Counted from the first letter of the stretch, positions 43,638-51,949 are shown. The stretch: DNA of 64,000 nt from Flavobacterium sp. ACN6 (GCF_002304005.1 NZ_MRCQ01000015.1:62001-126000), one strand, 5' to 3'. Made by a program: numbers and translations. The notes: generated by a model not told the origin, from the sequence alone.

Positions 43638-44525
43638 TTAGATTCTAAATATACCTCCAACAGCAATAATACGCTGAAAATAGGTAAAATGCTGAGAAGC
43701 CTTATCTTCACTACTTGTAGTAGTTCTAATATCCTGCATATTGATATAACCTCCTTTTAACTCTCCTTGAATGTAGAAATGTTTGAAAAAAGTAATATTC
43801 AGACCCGCTTTTGCAGAAACACCATAACCAGATATGTGAAAATCATCATGACGTTCTTTTCCTAAAAGTGTTGTGTTGGTTTTAGGATATAAAACACCTG
43901 CGCCCAAACCTTCAGTTAAGTTTATCTGAACTTTATCAATATTTGGTAAGCCAAACCATTTAGAAACATCATCAAATCTTGCAATCTCAGTGTTAACATA
44001 GTTTAAACCATCAGTATGCTCATAAATTAAAAAAGGAGTACTAGTACTTCCGCCACCTTCCATAGCGCCGCCTTGAGACATATCTACAGGCGTGTTATTG
44101 TAAACTCCATTATAAATTGAACCATCCTGATCTGCAGGTAAGTTAATGTTTCCAGTAACATTTGCAATTTGATTCTGCGTCATTACGTATTTCATGTGGT
44201 CAACACCAACTGTAACGCTATAATGATCGCTAAAAAAATAACCCAATCTCAAATTAGTTTGAGGAATAGTCATATTAACAGGATTAATATAGTCAACATG
44301 CCAGCCTTTAGGTTTATCATGAGCTCTCATATCTTCTACTGTAAAGTTGTAATCTTTACCTCTGAAATTTACATCAGATTTTGAATAGCTTTCTCTGTTA
44401 CCACCCCACATCACAAAGAATTTCCCTTTATTATGAGCAGTGTATTTTTGTACTGGTATTTCTTCCTGAGCAAAAGTGTTTAACGAAACACAAGTCAGAA
44501 GGAAAAATAAAATTTTTGTTTTCAA
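43638..44525 (-). CDS. Outer-membrane beta-barrel protein
   Basis: 295 aa. Signal peptide 1-19 (SLNTFAQ) and alternating hydrophobic strands with aromatic ends throughout (GKFFVMWGGNRES, RLGYFFSDHYSVTVGVD, FYIQGELKGGYINMQD), ending in the outer-membrane-type FRI. A long Gly/Ser-rich segment (about 120-170) may be a surface loop. No known family can be named. The barrel should sit in the outer membrane. Stand-alone gene with its own terminator. Confidence 0.7.
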   Translation of the reverse strand: MKTKILFFLLTCVSLNTFAQEEIPVQKYTAHNKGKFFVMWGGNRESYSKSDVNFRGKDYNFTVEDMRAHDKPKGWHVDYINPVNMTIPQTNLRLGYFFSDHYSVTVGVDHMKYVMTQNQIANVTGNINLPADQDGSIYNGVYNNTPVDMSQGGAMEGGGSTSTPFLIYEHTDGLNYVNTEIARFDDVSKWFGLPNIDKVQINLTEGLGAGVLYPKTNTTLLGKERHDDFHISGYGVSAKAGLNITFFKHFYIQGELKGGYINMQDIRTTTSSEDKASQHFTYFQRIIAVGGIFRI

Positions 44526-44544
44526 AGAACTTAGTATTATAAAA

Positions 44545-45363
44545 TTAAAATGCGTTAACCGTTTTTCTAATAGCTACCAATTTGTTCATCAAACCTTCAA
44601 AATAGTCTAAATGAAGCATATTAGCACCATCACTTTTTGCATTAGCAGGATCAAAATGTGTTTCGATAAAAATTCCATCAACACCAACTGCAATACCAGC
44701 TTTAGCTACGGTTTCGATCATATCTGGTCTTCCGCCTGTAACACCCGCAGTTTGATTTGGCTGCTGCAAAGAGTGTGTTACATCTAAAACTGTAGAAGCA
44801 TATTGCTGCATAGTAGGAATACCTCTAAAATCAACAATCATATCTTGATAACCAAACATAGTACCACGATCTGTAACCATAACATTCTCGTTATTACAGT
44901 CTAATACTTTTTGCACCGCATGTTTCATGCTCTCTGGACTCATAAATTGTCCTTTTTTCAAGTTTACCACTTTTCCTGTATTTGCGGCAGCAACAACAAG
45001 ATCAGTCTGACGAACTAAAAACGCTGGAATTTGCAAAACATCTACGTATTGCGCAGCCATATCAGCATCTTCGTTAGTATGGATATCTGTAACAGTTGGA
45101 ATATGAAAAGTTTCTGAAACTTTTCTTAAGATTTTTAAAGCTTTTTCGTCACCAATTCCAGAAAAGCTGTCAATTCTAGAACGGTTTGCTTTTTTAAAAG
45201 ATCCCTTGAAAACGTAAGGAATCTGAAGATTGTCGGTAATACCAACTAATTTTTCAGCAATTCTAAGAGCCATTTCTTCACCTTCGATGGCACAAGGCCC
45301 CGCCAATAAAAAGAAATTTCCGCTGTCAGTATGCTTAATTTGTGGAATATGTTGTAAATTCAT
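44545..45363 (-). CDS. kdsA: 3-deoxy-8-phosphooctulonate synthase (KDO-8-P synthase)
   Basis: 272 aa from the ATG at 45363; the longer reading to 45396 passes the promoter box at 45384-45391. It condenses phosphoenolpyruvate with arabinose-5-phosphate, the entry step of KDO for lipopolysaccharide, in the cytoplasm. Landmarks: LLAGPCAIEGEEMALR near residue 20, KGSFKKANRSRIDSFSG, CNNENVMVTDRGTMFGYQDMIVD and TGGRPDMIETVAKAG. Family assignment is firm. The other KDO genes are not in the window. Confidence 0.95.
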   Translation of the reverse strand: MNLQHIPQIKHTDSGNFFLLAGPCAIEGEEMALRIAEKLVGITDNLQIPYVFKGSFKKANRSRIDSFSGIGDEKALKILRKVSETFHIPTVTDIHTNEDADMAAQYVDVLQIPAFLVRQTDLVVAAANTGKVVNLKKGQFMSPESMKHAVQKVLDCNNENVMVTDRGTMFGYQDMIVDFRGIPTMQQYASTVLDVTHSLQQPNQTAGVTGGRPDMIETVAKAGIAVGVDGIFIETHFDPANAKSDGANMLHLDYFEGLMNKLVAIRKTVNAF

Positions 45364-45383
45364 AATATGATTTTTTGACAGTG

Positions 45384-45391
45384 CAAAGGTA
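45384..45391 (-). promoter_or_regulatory. kdsA promoter -7 box
   Basis: TACCTTTG on the minus strand, 21 bases upstream of the chosen start, matching TAnnTTTG. No clear TTG at -33 spacing. Confidence 0.5.
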
Positions 45392-45433
45392 GTCATGATT
45401 TATGAATACCAGATGAAGATTTAAGATTATTTT

Positions 45434-45605
45434 ATGAAGCCAATCCTGCTATCCGCTTCAATCTTTTTATCGTAATACTTTTTTTCTTGGTCACTGAAGG
45501 AGCTTCTCCCGAAGCGTCGGGAGCCGCTCTACAGCGACCAGAAAAAATAGGCTTTCTCAAAAAATGATTTCTCCAGAAACTTCGGGACGATCAGGGCTAG
45601 AGTTT
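45434..45605 (-). ncRNA. Candidate structured RNA / dispersed element, AGCCC...AGCGGA core (copy 3)
   Basis: Read on the minus strand: CTCTAGCCCTGATCGTCC at the start, a variable region with nested hairpins (TGGTCGCTGTAGAG / CTCCTTCAGTGACCA and GCTCCCGACGCTTCGGGAG), then GAAGCGGATAGCAGGATTGGCTTC. Core words and order match copies 1 and 2. Between kdsA and the frameshifted gene. Confidence 0.5.
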
Positions 45606-45622
45606 AGTGGAATTTTTTGGTA

Positions 45623-46115
45623 TTATTTTTCATCTAATATCTCCTGCATAGTATTATAAATCTCTATAATTGTATCTTTATTTTTGTTTTCTTTATGATA
45701 AAGAAGTGAAGAATAAATGGTAGTGATTTGGTCTTTAGATTTGCAATTAATTATATTGTCTCTTTTTAAGATTACATTCGTCATATTACTTTTAGAATAC
45801 CATCTATTAAACACATTAAACCTTTTACACTTCTGTTGTCTTTATCATCACAAACATAAAGCATGGAATTTTGTGAGTTATTAAAGAACGCGATAATTAC
45901 TGATTGGATAGTGACGGAAATTCTGATATCTAACTGTTCCATTTTATCACTAATTTTTTCTATGACTATTTGATAAATATCATTGATTTCTAAGCCAGAA
46001 ATAGCACTGAATGTTTCATCAATAATAAATGCAATGCGATATTCTATTTCGTTTTTTGTAATAAAGTAATAGAATTGAGGATTTTCGTTTAAAAAAAATT
46101 ATAGGGGATTGGCAA
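45623..46115 (-). pseudogene. Frameshifted gene, second of a two-gene cassette
   Basis: Two reading frames together make one protein of about 160 aa. Part 1 (about 46095 to 45830) reads NENPQFYYFITKNEIEYRIAF, then DETFSAISGLEI and SMLYVCDDKDNR. Part 2 (about 45826 to 45623, in another frame) reads KRFNVFNRWYSKSN and ends MQEILDEK. A shift lies near 45822-45835. A second problem lies at the 8-T run (46091-46098): with nine T the frame would open from the TTG at 46115 (PIPYNFFLNEN). With eight it meets a stop. I believe intact Bacteroidota relatives exist (possibly DUF6169), not verified. Sequencing error or slippage could also explain it. Confidence 0.7.
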
Positions 46116-46248
46116 GCGTAATTCCTTTTTGTCGTAAAGTTTCAGTAGTGATTTCACCTTTTAGAAATAACTGCACAGTATTTTTATCAGAAACCATTTT
46201 GTTTACTGATTCTAAAACCTTTCGCTTATCTATTGTAAGTTTTTTCAT
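46099..46248 (-). CDS. Small conserved-looking protein (first of a cassette)
   Basis: 49 aa from the ATG at 46248. The longer frame to 46308 runs through the promoter. Basic and helical: KKLTIDKRKVLESVNKMVSD, then TTETLRQKGITLANPL at the end. A TATATTTG -7 box ends four bases before the ATG, so the transcript may be almost leaderless. The stop codon overlaps the possible start of the frameshifted gene. From memory, short proteins ending in GI-F/L-AKPL or ANPL occur just before a larger protein in Bacteroidota, but their role is unknown. Confidence 0.65.
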   Translation of the reverse strand: MKKLTIDKRKVLESVNKMVSDKNTVQLFLKGEITTETLRQKGITLANPL

Positions 46249-46384
46249 ACTGCAAATATAGGAAATATTTTTTATTCGAAAAAACAAAATTTGTAACATA
46301 AAACTCAAGTACTTTTATATTCGAGATAAAATTTCTTGATGAAATAGTATACAAGCAGATATTGTTTTCATCATAACAAAATCC

Positions 46385-46831
46385 TTATTTCAGTCTCAAT
46401 CCCATAGGAACCATTAAAATTCCTTTCTCGTAAATATTCAAATAAAGTTTAACCGGCTTTTTTTGTCCTTCCCATTTCAGCTCATACACATTTAAAAATC
46501 CAGCGCCCATGTTGCTCCTTTTAGATGGAAACGGACAACAGGTTTCTAATTTTGCGTACGTGATTTTTTCACCGCTCGGCCCTGCGAGAGCATTCAGAAA
46601 ACGGGATTCATTTAAAGTTTCATTATTGGTGTTTTGAAAGAAAAGATTAATAGGGTAATCAGGGTCGTAACCGTATTTTTTGTCTTTTGCAAATTCTGTA
46701 ATTACAAACGTGTTATTCTTGTTCAAAACCAAATCCGGAGCGTAATCATCTACGTTTTTTAAAGTCGATTTTGTACTTACGCAAGAAGAAGCAGTTAGTA
46801 ATAGAATAATAAAAAGAGCTAATTTTTTCAT
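46385..46831 (-). CDS. Lipoprotein of unknown function
   Basis: 148 aa. Lipoprotein signal peptide with LTASSC (Cys17), then a compact domain with NTFVITEFAKDKKYGYDPDYP near residue 40 and two adjacent Cys (TCCPFPSKR near 98) in the middle. The rest reads as beta strands (VYELKWEGQKKPVKLYLN). No family recognised. It lies 46 bases after the lysoplasmalogenase gene on the same strand, so it may belong to that operon. Confidence 0.65.
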   Translation of the reverse strand: MKKLALFIILLLTASSCVSTKSTLKNVDDYAPDLVLNKNNTFVITEFAKDKKYGYDPDYPINLFFQNTNNETLNESRFLNALAGPSGEKITYAKLETCCPFPSKRSNMGAGFLNVYELKWEGQKKPVKLYLNIYEKGILMVPMGLRLK

Positions 46832-46877
46832 GAGTTATAATATTGTGGTAAAGTTAGTTTAAGTCTGGCGATTCTGT

Positions 46878-47558
46878 TTATTGCTGTACTTTTTTAGGAT
46901 TTAGTTTTAAAATACCAGTTACAATCAGATATTGTGCCAGAAGATAAGTCAGCATAATAAAAAATGAGCTTTTCGGAATTGGACTGTAAAATTTGTTAAT
47001 TGCCAAAATACTATCCGATACAACAAAGAAAAATGCACCTAAAAAAACGAGCAAATTGCCTGGTTTGTCCCACACCAATAATCCGTTAAAAGCAAATAAA
47101 AGCATAATAGAAATTATAGAAGCATAAATAGTAACCGGAATCTCAAGATCTCCTAAATACGGCATTAAAAAAGAAACCATTCCGATTAAATACAATGCGA
47201 TTAAAATACTTCCAAATACAAAAATGGACTTATTTTGTTTTTTTCTTATTTTATCCTGTTTATTAAACAAGATACAATAGATAATGTGAGCTATTAAAAA
47301 AGCGACTAAACCCAGAATAAAATAGATTTCACCAAGATCTGTAAAAAGCAAAATGACATCTCCAATCCACGAAAAAATAAGTGCGGTTAACAACGTATTC
47401 TTAGTTGGAAATTTTCTAAAAAAATAAGCTCCAAACCCAATAATTGGTATTAAAATGGGTTTTAAAAAAAGATCAAAACGCTCATAACCTAATAACAATA
47501 TTAGCAGGTATACTATGCTGAACGCTGCATAAATTTTAAAAAAATAAGTGTTTCTCAT
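46878..47558 (-). CDS. Lysoplasmalogenase (TMEM86/YhhN family)
   Basis: 226 aa with seven to eight membrane helices and the YhhN family pattern: FSWIGDVILLFTDLGEIYFILGLVAFLIAHIIYCI (given as two blocks, with the SWIGDV and FLIAH signatures) and FLGAFFFVVSDSILAINKF near the end. The family cleaves the vinyl-ether bond of lysoplasmalogens. It starts 8 bases after the AGMO-like gene on the same strand, so both are made together. The joint presence of two ether-lipid-cleaving enzymes is discussed as a finding. Confidence 0.85.
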   Translation of the reverse strand: MRNTYFFKIYAAFSIVYLLILLLGYERFDLFLKPILIPIIGFGAYFFRKFPTKNTLLTALIFSWIGDVILLFTDLGEIYFILGLVAFLIAHIIYCILFNKQDKIRKKQNKSIFVFGSILIALYLIGMVSFLMPYLGDLEIPVTIYASIISIMLLFAFNGLLVWDKPGNLLVFLGAFFFVVSDSILAINKFYSPIPKSSFFIMLTYLLAQYLIVTGILKLNPKKVQQ

Positions 47559-47566
47559 AATAGGGG

Positions 47567-48838
47567 TTATGAATTGATATATTGGTTTTGGTTGGTTTTG
47601 AATTCAAAAGTCACAAAATATACTGATAGTACAAAAGATAGAATTAAATACGTAAAAATAATATAATTACTAATTGGAATTACACGATTTAAGCCAAACC
47701 AATCGCCCAAATATCCAATAATACAGATTACCATTCCTAATCGAATACCTTCCCATAGAACAGCAAATCTGCTTTTGTCCATTAATTCGGAATAACTGTA
47801 TATCGTCACAAAAATAAAAAAGCCATAAACAAACATATTTGGAAGACCAATTTTGGCAATATTTTCAAACAAAAAGCTCACAAATAACAACGTTATTAAG
47901 ACTTGAATAACAGACCAGTAAGTTAATCTTTTCGAATTATGTGTACCGTATTTTTCAAAATCAAAAACATTTTCAATTTTGTTTACAGGATATTTTTCTT
48001 CAAAGTTTTCAGGACGCCAGCCAGTTGGTTTAAACCAGATTGTTAATTTGTCTTTCCATTTAGGAGCGCGCCAGGCATCATTAATTAATAAACTTAAATG
48101 CTGAAAATTTATCTTTATCGGATTCCAAGTATTTGCCGGTCTGGTGATTCCGAAAACTGGTGGAACATCATCTAATTCTTCCTGAAAAGTTCCAAAAAGT
48201 TTATCCCAAAAAATAAAAATCTGCGAATGATTTTTATCCAAATACTCTGGATTAATCGCATGATGTACGCGATGATGCGAAGGAGTGACTAAAATATGCT
48301 CCACAAAACCCATTTTTTTGATGTGCTTGGTATGATACCAAAACTGTAAAAATAAATGAATAGGAAGTGTGATGGTAATTACAGAAGCAGGAACGCCCAA
48401 TAAAGCTGCAGGAATTAGTAAAAAGGTAAATAGATTGACCAAACTCGCAACAGGCTGCCGAAGCGCGCAGGCGAGATTGAATTCTTCACTGCTGTGATGG
48501 ATAGCATGTTTGTTCCAAAGAAAGTTTATTTGATGTGCCAGTCGATGGCTCCAATAACCATAAAAATCAATAACAAAAAAAGCGATGAAGTAGGAGAGTA
48601 CATTAATTTCTAAACTCTGTAATGCAATTTTAGAAACCAGCCACTCATAAGAGAGAAAAGTAATGCTGAGGCCCAAAACATCTTTTACGGAATTGGTTAT
48701 TCCAGAACTAATGCTCGACACACTGTCTATCAGAGGAACCGTATCGTTTTTTGTATAAATGCCGTATATTTTTTCGATGATAATTAAGGTCAAAAAAATA
48801 GGCATCGCAATAATCAATATTTTTCCATATTCCTCCAT
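47567..48838 (-). CDS. AGMO-like alkylglycerol monooxygenase (fatty acid hydroxylase superfamily)
   Basis: 423 aa from the ATG at 48838. Multi-pass membrane protein with the eight-His di-iron cluster: H98RLAH102, H111AIHH115, and H189RVHH193 in TPSHHRVHH. The surrounding sequence follows alkylglycerol monooxygenase rather than sterol desaturases in general: HHSSEEFNLACALRQ, WDKLFGTFQ, FGITRPANTWNPIK and WFKPTGWRP are the AGMO-type blocks. The human enzyme cleaves ether bonds of glyceryl ethers using tetrahydrobiopterin; the bacterial cofactor is unknown. C-terminal membrane helices also match that layout. Upstream TATATTTG box at 48861-48868. Confidence 0.82.
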   Translation of the reverse strand: MEEYGKILIIAMPIFLTLIIIEKIYGIYTKNDTVPLIDSVSSISSGITNSVKDVLGLSITFLSYEWLVSKIALQSLEINVLSYFIAFFVIDFYGYWSHRLAHQINFLWNKHAIHHSSEEFNLACALRQPVASLVNLFTFLLIPAALLGVPASVITITLPIHLFLQFWYHTKHIKKMGFVEHILVTPSHHRVHHAINPEYLDKNHSQIFIFWDKLFGTFQEELDDVPPVFGITRPANTWNPIKINFQHLSLLINDAWRAPKWKDKLTIWFKPTGWRPENFEEKYPVNKIENVFDFEKYGTHNSKRLTYWSVIQVLITLLFVSFLFENIAKIGLPNMFVYGFFIFVTIYSYSELMDKSRFAVLWEGIRLGMVICIIGYLGDWFGLNRVIPISNYIIFTYLILSFVLSVYFVTFEFKTNQNQYINS

Positions 48839-48903
48839 AAAAAAAAACATTCTATTTCATTCAAATATAGAATAAAATAGAATGTTTTTTAAAATATTTT
48901 CAA

Positions 48904-49179
48904 CTAAACGATTTCGGCGCTAAGTCCAGCTTCCAAAAGTTGTGTACATTGAGGTTTCAATTTGTCCATCGGGCCTGTTTTTACAGTGCATTTTCCGTTG
49001 TAATGTACAATCAAAGAGCATTGCTCTGCTTGTTCAGCCGTATGGCTGCATACACGCATAAGAGTATCAATTACGTGATCAAAAGTGTTTACGTCATCAT
49101 TGTAAACGATAATTTCGTTATTGAAACCCGTTGCTTCTTTTTCGCGAGTTCTTTCTCTAACTTTTTCTTTAGTACTCAT
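48904..49179 (-). CDS. clpS: ATP-dependent Clp protease adaptor
   Basis: 91 aa. It binds N-end-rule substrates and delivers them to ClpA or its counterpart with ClpP. The ClpS core is present, with IVYNDDVNTFDHVIDTLM at about 24-41 (the NDD-NTF segment with ligands for the N-degron), then a His-containing helix and the YNGKCTVKTG strand. An N-terminal charged tail of about 20 residues (KEKVRERTREKEA) is the flexible extension. Gene spacing to prmA is 37 bases, on the same strand. Confidence 0.93.
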   Translation of the reverse strand: MSTKEKVRERTREKEATGFNNEIIVYNDDVNTFDHVIDTLMRVCSHTAEQAEQCSLIVHYNGKCTVKTGPMDKLKPQCTQLLEAGLSAEIV

Positions 49180-49216
49180 TTTTTTTAAGTTTTTGTACTG
49201 ATGTAATTATTAATAA

Positions 49217-50050
49217 CTAATTTACGTATTTTAGTGACACCCAGTTGTTTCTCTGAAACTTTTTAACATAGGTCAATCCTTTTTCAACGCAAGATGCATC
49301 AATAAATGGAATGTCTTCTTCATAGAAACCGCTAAAAAGTATAATCCCTTTTGGATTTAAACAATCAACATAGGCCTGCATGTCATTCAATAAAATGTTT
49401 CTATTGATGTTTGCAATAATTAAATCATATTTTTTGCCTGCTAATAATGCAGCATCGCCCTCATAAACGCTGATGTGCTTGCAATTATTGCGTTCGGCAT
49501 TTTCGATAGAATTTAAATAACACCAATTATCAATATCAATAGCATCAATTGGTTCTGCACCTTTCATTTCAGCTAAAATTGCTAAAATTGCAGTACCGCA
49601 TCCCATGTCTAAGGTTTTAAGACCTTTAACATCCATTTCCAGTAAATGTTGAATCATCATGTGAGTTGTTTCATGATGTCCTGTTCCAAAACTCATTTTT
49701 GGTTCAATTACAATATCAAACTCTGCATTAGTTTTTGGGTGAAATGGAGCACGAACGTGGCATTTTCCATCAACATCAATAGGTTCAAAATTCTTTTCCC
49801 ACTCCTCGTTCCAGTTTACCTGATCAATCTCTTCAATAGTATATTCAATTTTAAACTCTTCCGATTGTAAAATATAAATATCATCCAGAATATTCTCATC
49901 CCATAAATCTTTCTTCACAAAAGCCGAAATTCCGTTTTCTGTTTCTGTAAAAGTTTCAAACGCTTTTTCGCCTAATTCAGCAATTAAAATTTCTGAACCA
50001 GGTTCTTTTGGCTCAACCGTAAAATGATATCCTAAATATATATTCGACAT
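49217..50050 (-). CDS. prmA: Ribosomal protein L11 methyltransferase
   Basis: 277 aa from the ATG at 50050; a start at 50122 would precede the promoter. It methylates ribosomal protein L11 with S-adenosylmethionine. The N-terminal substrate domain (about 1-115) is followed by the Rossmann methyltransferase domain with TLDMGCGTAILAILAEMKGA (SAM motif I near 150), DAIDIDNW and LIIANINRN (motif IV-like). FGTGHHETTHMM before motif I is the family mark. It precedes clpS on the minus strand. Confidence 0.93.
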   Translation of the reverse strand: MSNIYLGYHFTVEPKEPGSEILIAELGEKAFETFTETENGISAFVKKDLWDENILDDIYILQSEEFKIEYTIEEIDQVNWNEEWEKNFEPIDVDGKCHVRAPFHPKTNAEFDIVIEPKMSFGTGHHETTHMMIQHLLEMDVKGLKTLDMGCGTAILAILAEMKGAEPIDAIDIDNWCYLNSIENAERNNCKHISVYEGDAALLAGKKYDLIIANINRNILLNDMQAYVDCLNPKGIILFSGFYEEDIPFIDASCVEKGLTYVKKFQRNNWVSLKYVN

Positions 50051-50064
50051 AAATAATTTTTTTG

Positions 50065-50094
50065 CAAAGGTAATTCTTAAATTATAAATTTCAA
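50065..50094 (-). promoter_or_regulatory. prmA promoter
   Basis: On the minus strand TTG (50094-50092), 19 bases, then TACCTTTG (50072-50065): both elements of the Bacteroidota consensus with correct spacing, 15 bases before the ATG. Confidence 0.75.
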
Positions 50095-50125
50095 TTTTAA
50101 AAAGCCAAATTCCAAATACCAATAC

Positions 50126-50156
50126 GAAAAAACCATTCGCATCGCGAATGGTTTTT
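50126..50156. terminator. Bidirectional hairpin between tpiA and prmA
   Basis: AAAAAACCATTCGC, ATC, GCGAATGGTTTTT. It can end transcription of tpiA, whose stop is at 50213 on the minus strand. Confidence 0.8.
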
Positions 50157-50176
50157 GTAAAATATAAATCTATTCT

Positions 50177-50194
50177 GTCCCGAAGTTTCGGGAC
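50177..50194. repeat. Short palindrome GTCCCGAAGTTTCGGGAC
   Basis: Perfect 8-bp arms with a two-base centre, just downstream of tpiA. The same CCGAAG/TTCGGGA words occur inside the element at 45434-45605 and near 62757-62770. Confidence 0.6.
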
Positions 50195-50212
50195 CGGGAC
50201 TAAAATCTAAAA

Positions 50213-50965
50213 TTAGATAGCAGTTACAATTGCTAAGAAATCGTCAGCTTTTAAAGCAGCACCACCAATTAAACCACCATCTACGTCTGGTTTACCAAAG
50301 ATTTCTTTAGCATTTTCTGGTTTTACAGAACCACCGTATAAAATAGAAACTTCGTCTGCGATTTCAGCTCCAAAAGCTTTACGGATAGTTTCTCTAATGA
50401 ATTCGTGCATTTCTTGTGCTTGTTCTGGTGAAGCAGTTTCTCCAGTTCCAATTGCCCAAACTGGCTCATAAGCTAAAACAACTTTTGACCAAGATTCTTT
50501 TGCGATTTGGAAGATTCCATCACGTAATTGATTCTCAACAATATTGAAATGATTATCAGATTGACGATCTTTTAATTCTTCTCCAAAACAGAAGATTACA
50601 GTCATATCATGTTTCAGCGCAGTATCAACTTTATTTGCGATTAAAGCGTCAGTTTCATTGAAAATAGCTCTACGCTCAGAGTGACCTAAAATTACTGTAT
50701 TAACACCAATGCTTGTTAACATATCTGCAGAAATTTCTCCTGTAAAAGCACCGCCTTCAGCTTGGTGAACGTTTTGTGCAGAAACACCGATAGTTGTATT
50801 TTTTAATTTTGCAGCAGCAGCTTGTAAGTTTACAAATGTTGGAGCTACAATTACTTGTGCATTCGTTTTTGCTGGAATTTTAGCAATTAATTCGTTCAAT
50901 AATTCTTCAGTTTGAGCAGCATTTTTATGCATTTTCCAGTTTCCTGCAACAATCGATTTTCTCAT
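50213..50965 (-). CDS. tpiA: Triosephosphate isomerase
   Basis: 250 aa, full length. It interconverts dihydroxyacetone phosphate and glyceraldehyde-3-phosphate in glycolysis. Active-site residues are all visible: Asn and Lys in VAGNWKMHKN near residue 10, the general-acid region His in VILGHSERR, catalytic Glu in VLAYEPVWAIGTGE, and the phosphate loop LYGGSVKPEN followed by GGLIGGAAL. Single gene between two hairpins, minus strand. Confidence 0.97.
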   Translation of the reverse strand: MRKSIVAGNWKMHKNAAQTEELLNELIAKIPAKTNAQVIVAPTFVNLQAAAAKLKNTTIGVSAQNVHQAEGGAFTGEISADMLTSIGVNTVILGHSERRAIFNETDALIANKVDTALKHDMTVIFCFGEELKDRQSDNHFNIVENQLRDGIFQIAKESWSKVVLAYEPVWAIGTGETASPEQAQEMHEFIRETIRKAFGAEIADEVSILYGGSVKPENAKEIFGKPDVDGGLIGGAALKADDFLAIVTAI

Positions 50966-51052
50966 TTTGGTAGTTTTTATTATTTTTTTAATTTTTGTTT
51001 TTTAAATATAGCATTGACATTTAATTTTGAAGTTGTCATTGCTATTGTTGTT

Positions 51053-51547
51053 TTATTTTAAACCTTTTAAAGTTTCCTCTATTTTAGCAAAATCAGTTTC
51101 TATGGCGCGGTAAAGCACAATTTTTCCAGTTTTGTCCACAACGATATATCTCGGAATCCAGTCTAAATCTATGGCTTTTCCAAAAAGACCTTTCATTCCA
51201 TCATTCATCATATAATGATCTCCTTTTAGTTCATGTTTTTCGATTCCTGCTTTCCATTTATCAGCAGTTTTATCAGCAGAAATGAATAAGTAAGAAACAC
51301 CAGGATTATTGGCTTGTAATTCTTTTAATTTCGGCATTGCTTTTACACAGTCGCCGCACCAAGAAGCCCAAACTTCAATAACTAATGTTTTTCCTTTGTA
51401 TTTTTTTAAGATGTTTTTAAAAGTGGTCTGACTATCATCTGTTCCTAATAGTTTTTCAGATAAAGCTTCTTTAGAAAAATTTGTTTTCTGAGCTTGTGAA
51501 CATGAGAAAGTGATAAATGCAATTACAGCAAGAGCAATTTGTTTCAT
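51053..51547 (-). CDS. Exported thioredoxin-like protein (TlpA type)
   Basis: 164 aa. Signal peptide with a lipoprotein-like end (ITFSCSQAQ). The thioredoxin fold has the redox motif WASWCGDCVKAMP (CGDC, near residues 62-65) and cis-Pro in DWIPRYIVVD. The CGDC form is common in periplasmic TlpA/ResA-like thiol reductants of Bacteroidota. It is likely a periplasmic disulfide reductant. A perfect promoter lies upstream. Confidence 0.85.
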   Translation of the reverse strand: MKQIALAVIAFITFSCSQAQKTNFSKEALSEKLLGTDDSQTTFKNILKKYKGKTLVIEVWASWCGDCVKAMPKLKELQANNPGVSYLFISADKTADKWKAGIEKHELKGDHYMMNDGMKGLFGKAIDLDWIPRYIVVDKTGKIVLYRAIETDFAKIEETLKGLK

Positions 51548-51586
51548 ATGTAAATTAAATTAATTTTTTATTAAGTACTGAATTCA

Positions 51587-51616
51587 CAAAGTTAAACAAA
51601 CAAATTGAAAGCCAAA
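51587..51616 (-). promoter_or_regulatory. Promoter of the thioredoxin-like gene
   Basis: On the minus strand TTTG (51616-51613), 18 bases, TAACTTTG (51594-51587). This matches the Bacteroidota consensus TTTG-N17-23-TAnnTTTG with no deviation. Confidence 0.8.
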
Positions 51617-51949
51617 TGGAGATTAACAAAATTTGAAGAGTCACTTATTTTGTAACAAAACAAAGATTTTCGGTTAGAAAATAACGAATGAAATCGTAAT
51701 AGTTGGCTGTACAATAGTGTCTTTTTTTAAATGCATTTTTTTAGTGTCAAAAAAAGAATTGATTTTTTGGATGAAAGACTAATTTTAAAGGCAAAAAAGC
51801 GTCAGATTTAAATAAAAAAGCCTTCATAAATTTTATATTATCGAAAGTCTTAATGCCTTTTATTTTAAAATTTTAAAACGCAATAAAAGAGTAGTAGAAA
51901 AGTAAATGAGAATTTTCGATTGTTTCGTAAGGGAATAATTTCTTTTCAT
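51617..51949. other. Non-coding gap
   Basis: About 330 bases with no credible gene on either strand. It contains only the region upstream of the thioredoxin promoter and AT-rich sequence. Confidence 0.5.

Noticed and set aside
45623..45814. Stand-alone 63-aa protein
   Set aside because: Its start is an internal GTG, and the upstream frame continues its homology (KRFNVF) past a frameshift, so it is the tail of the split gene.
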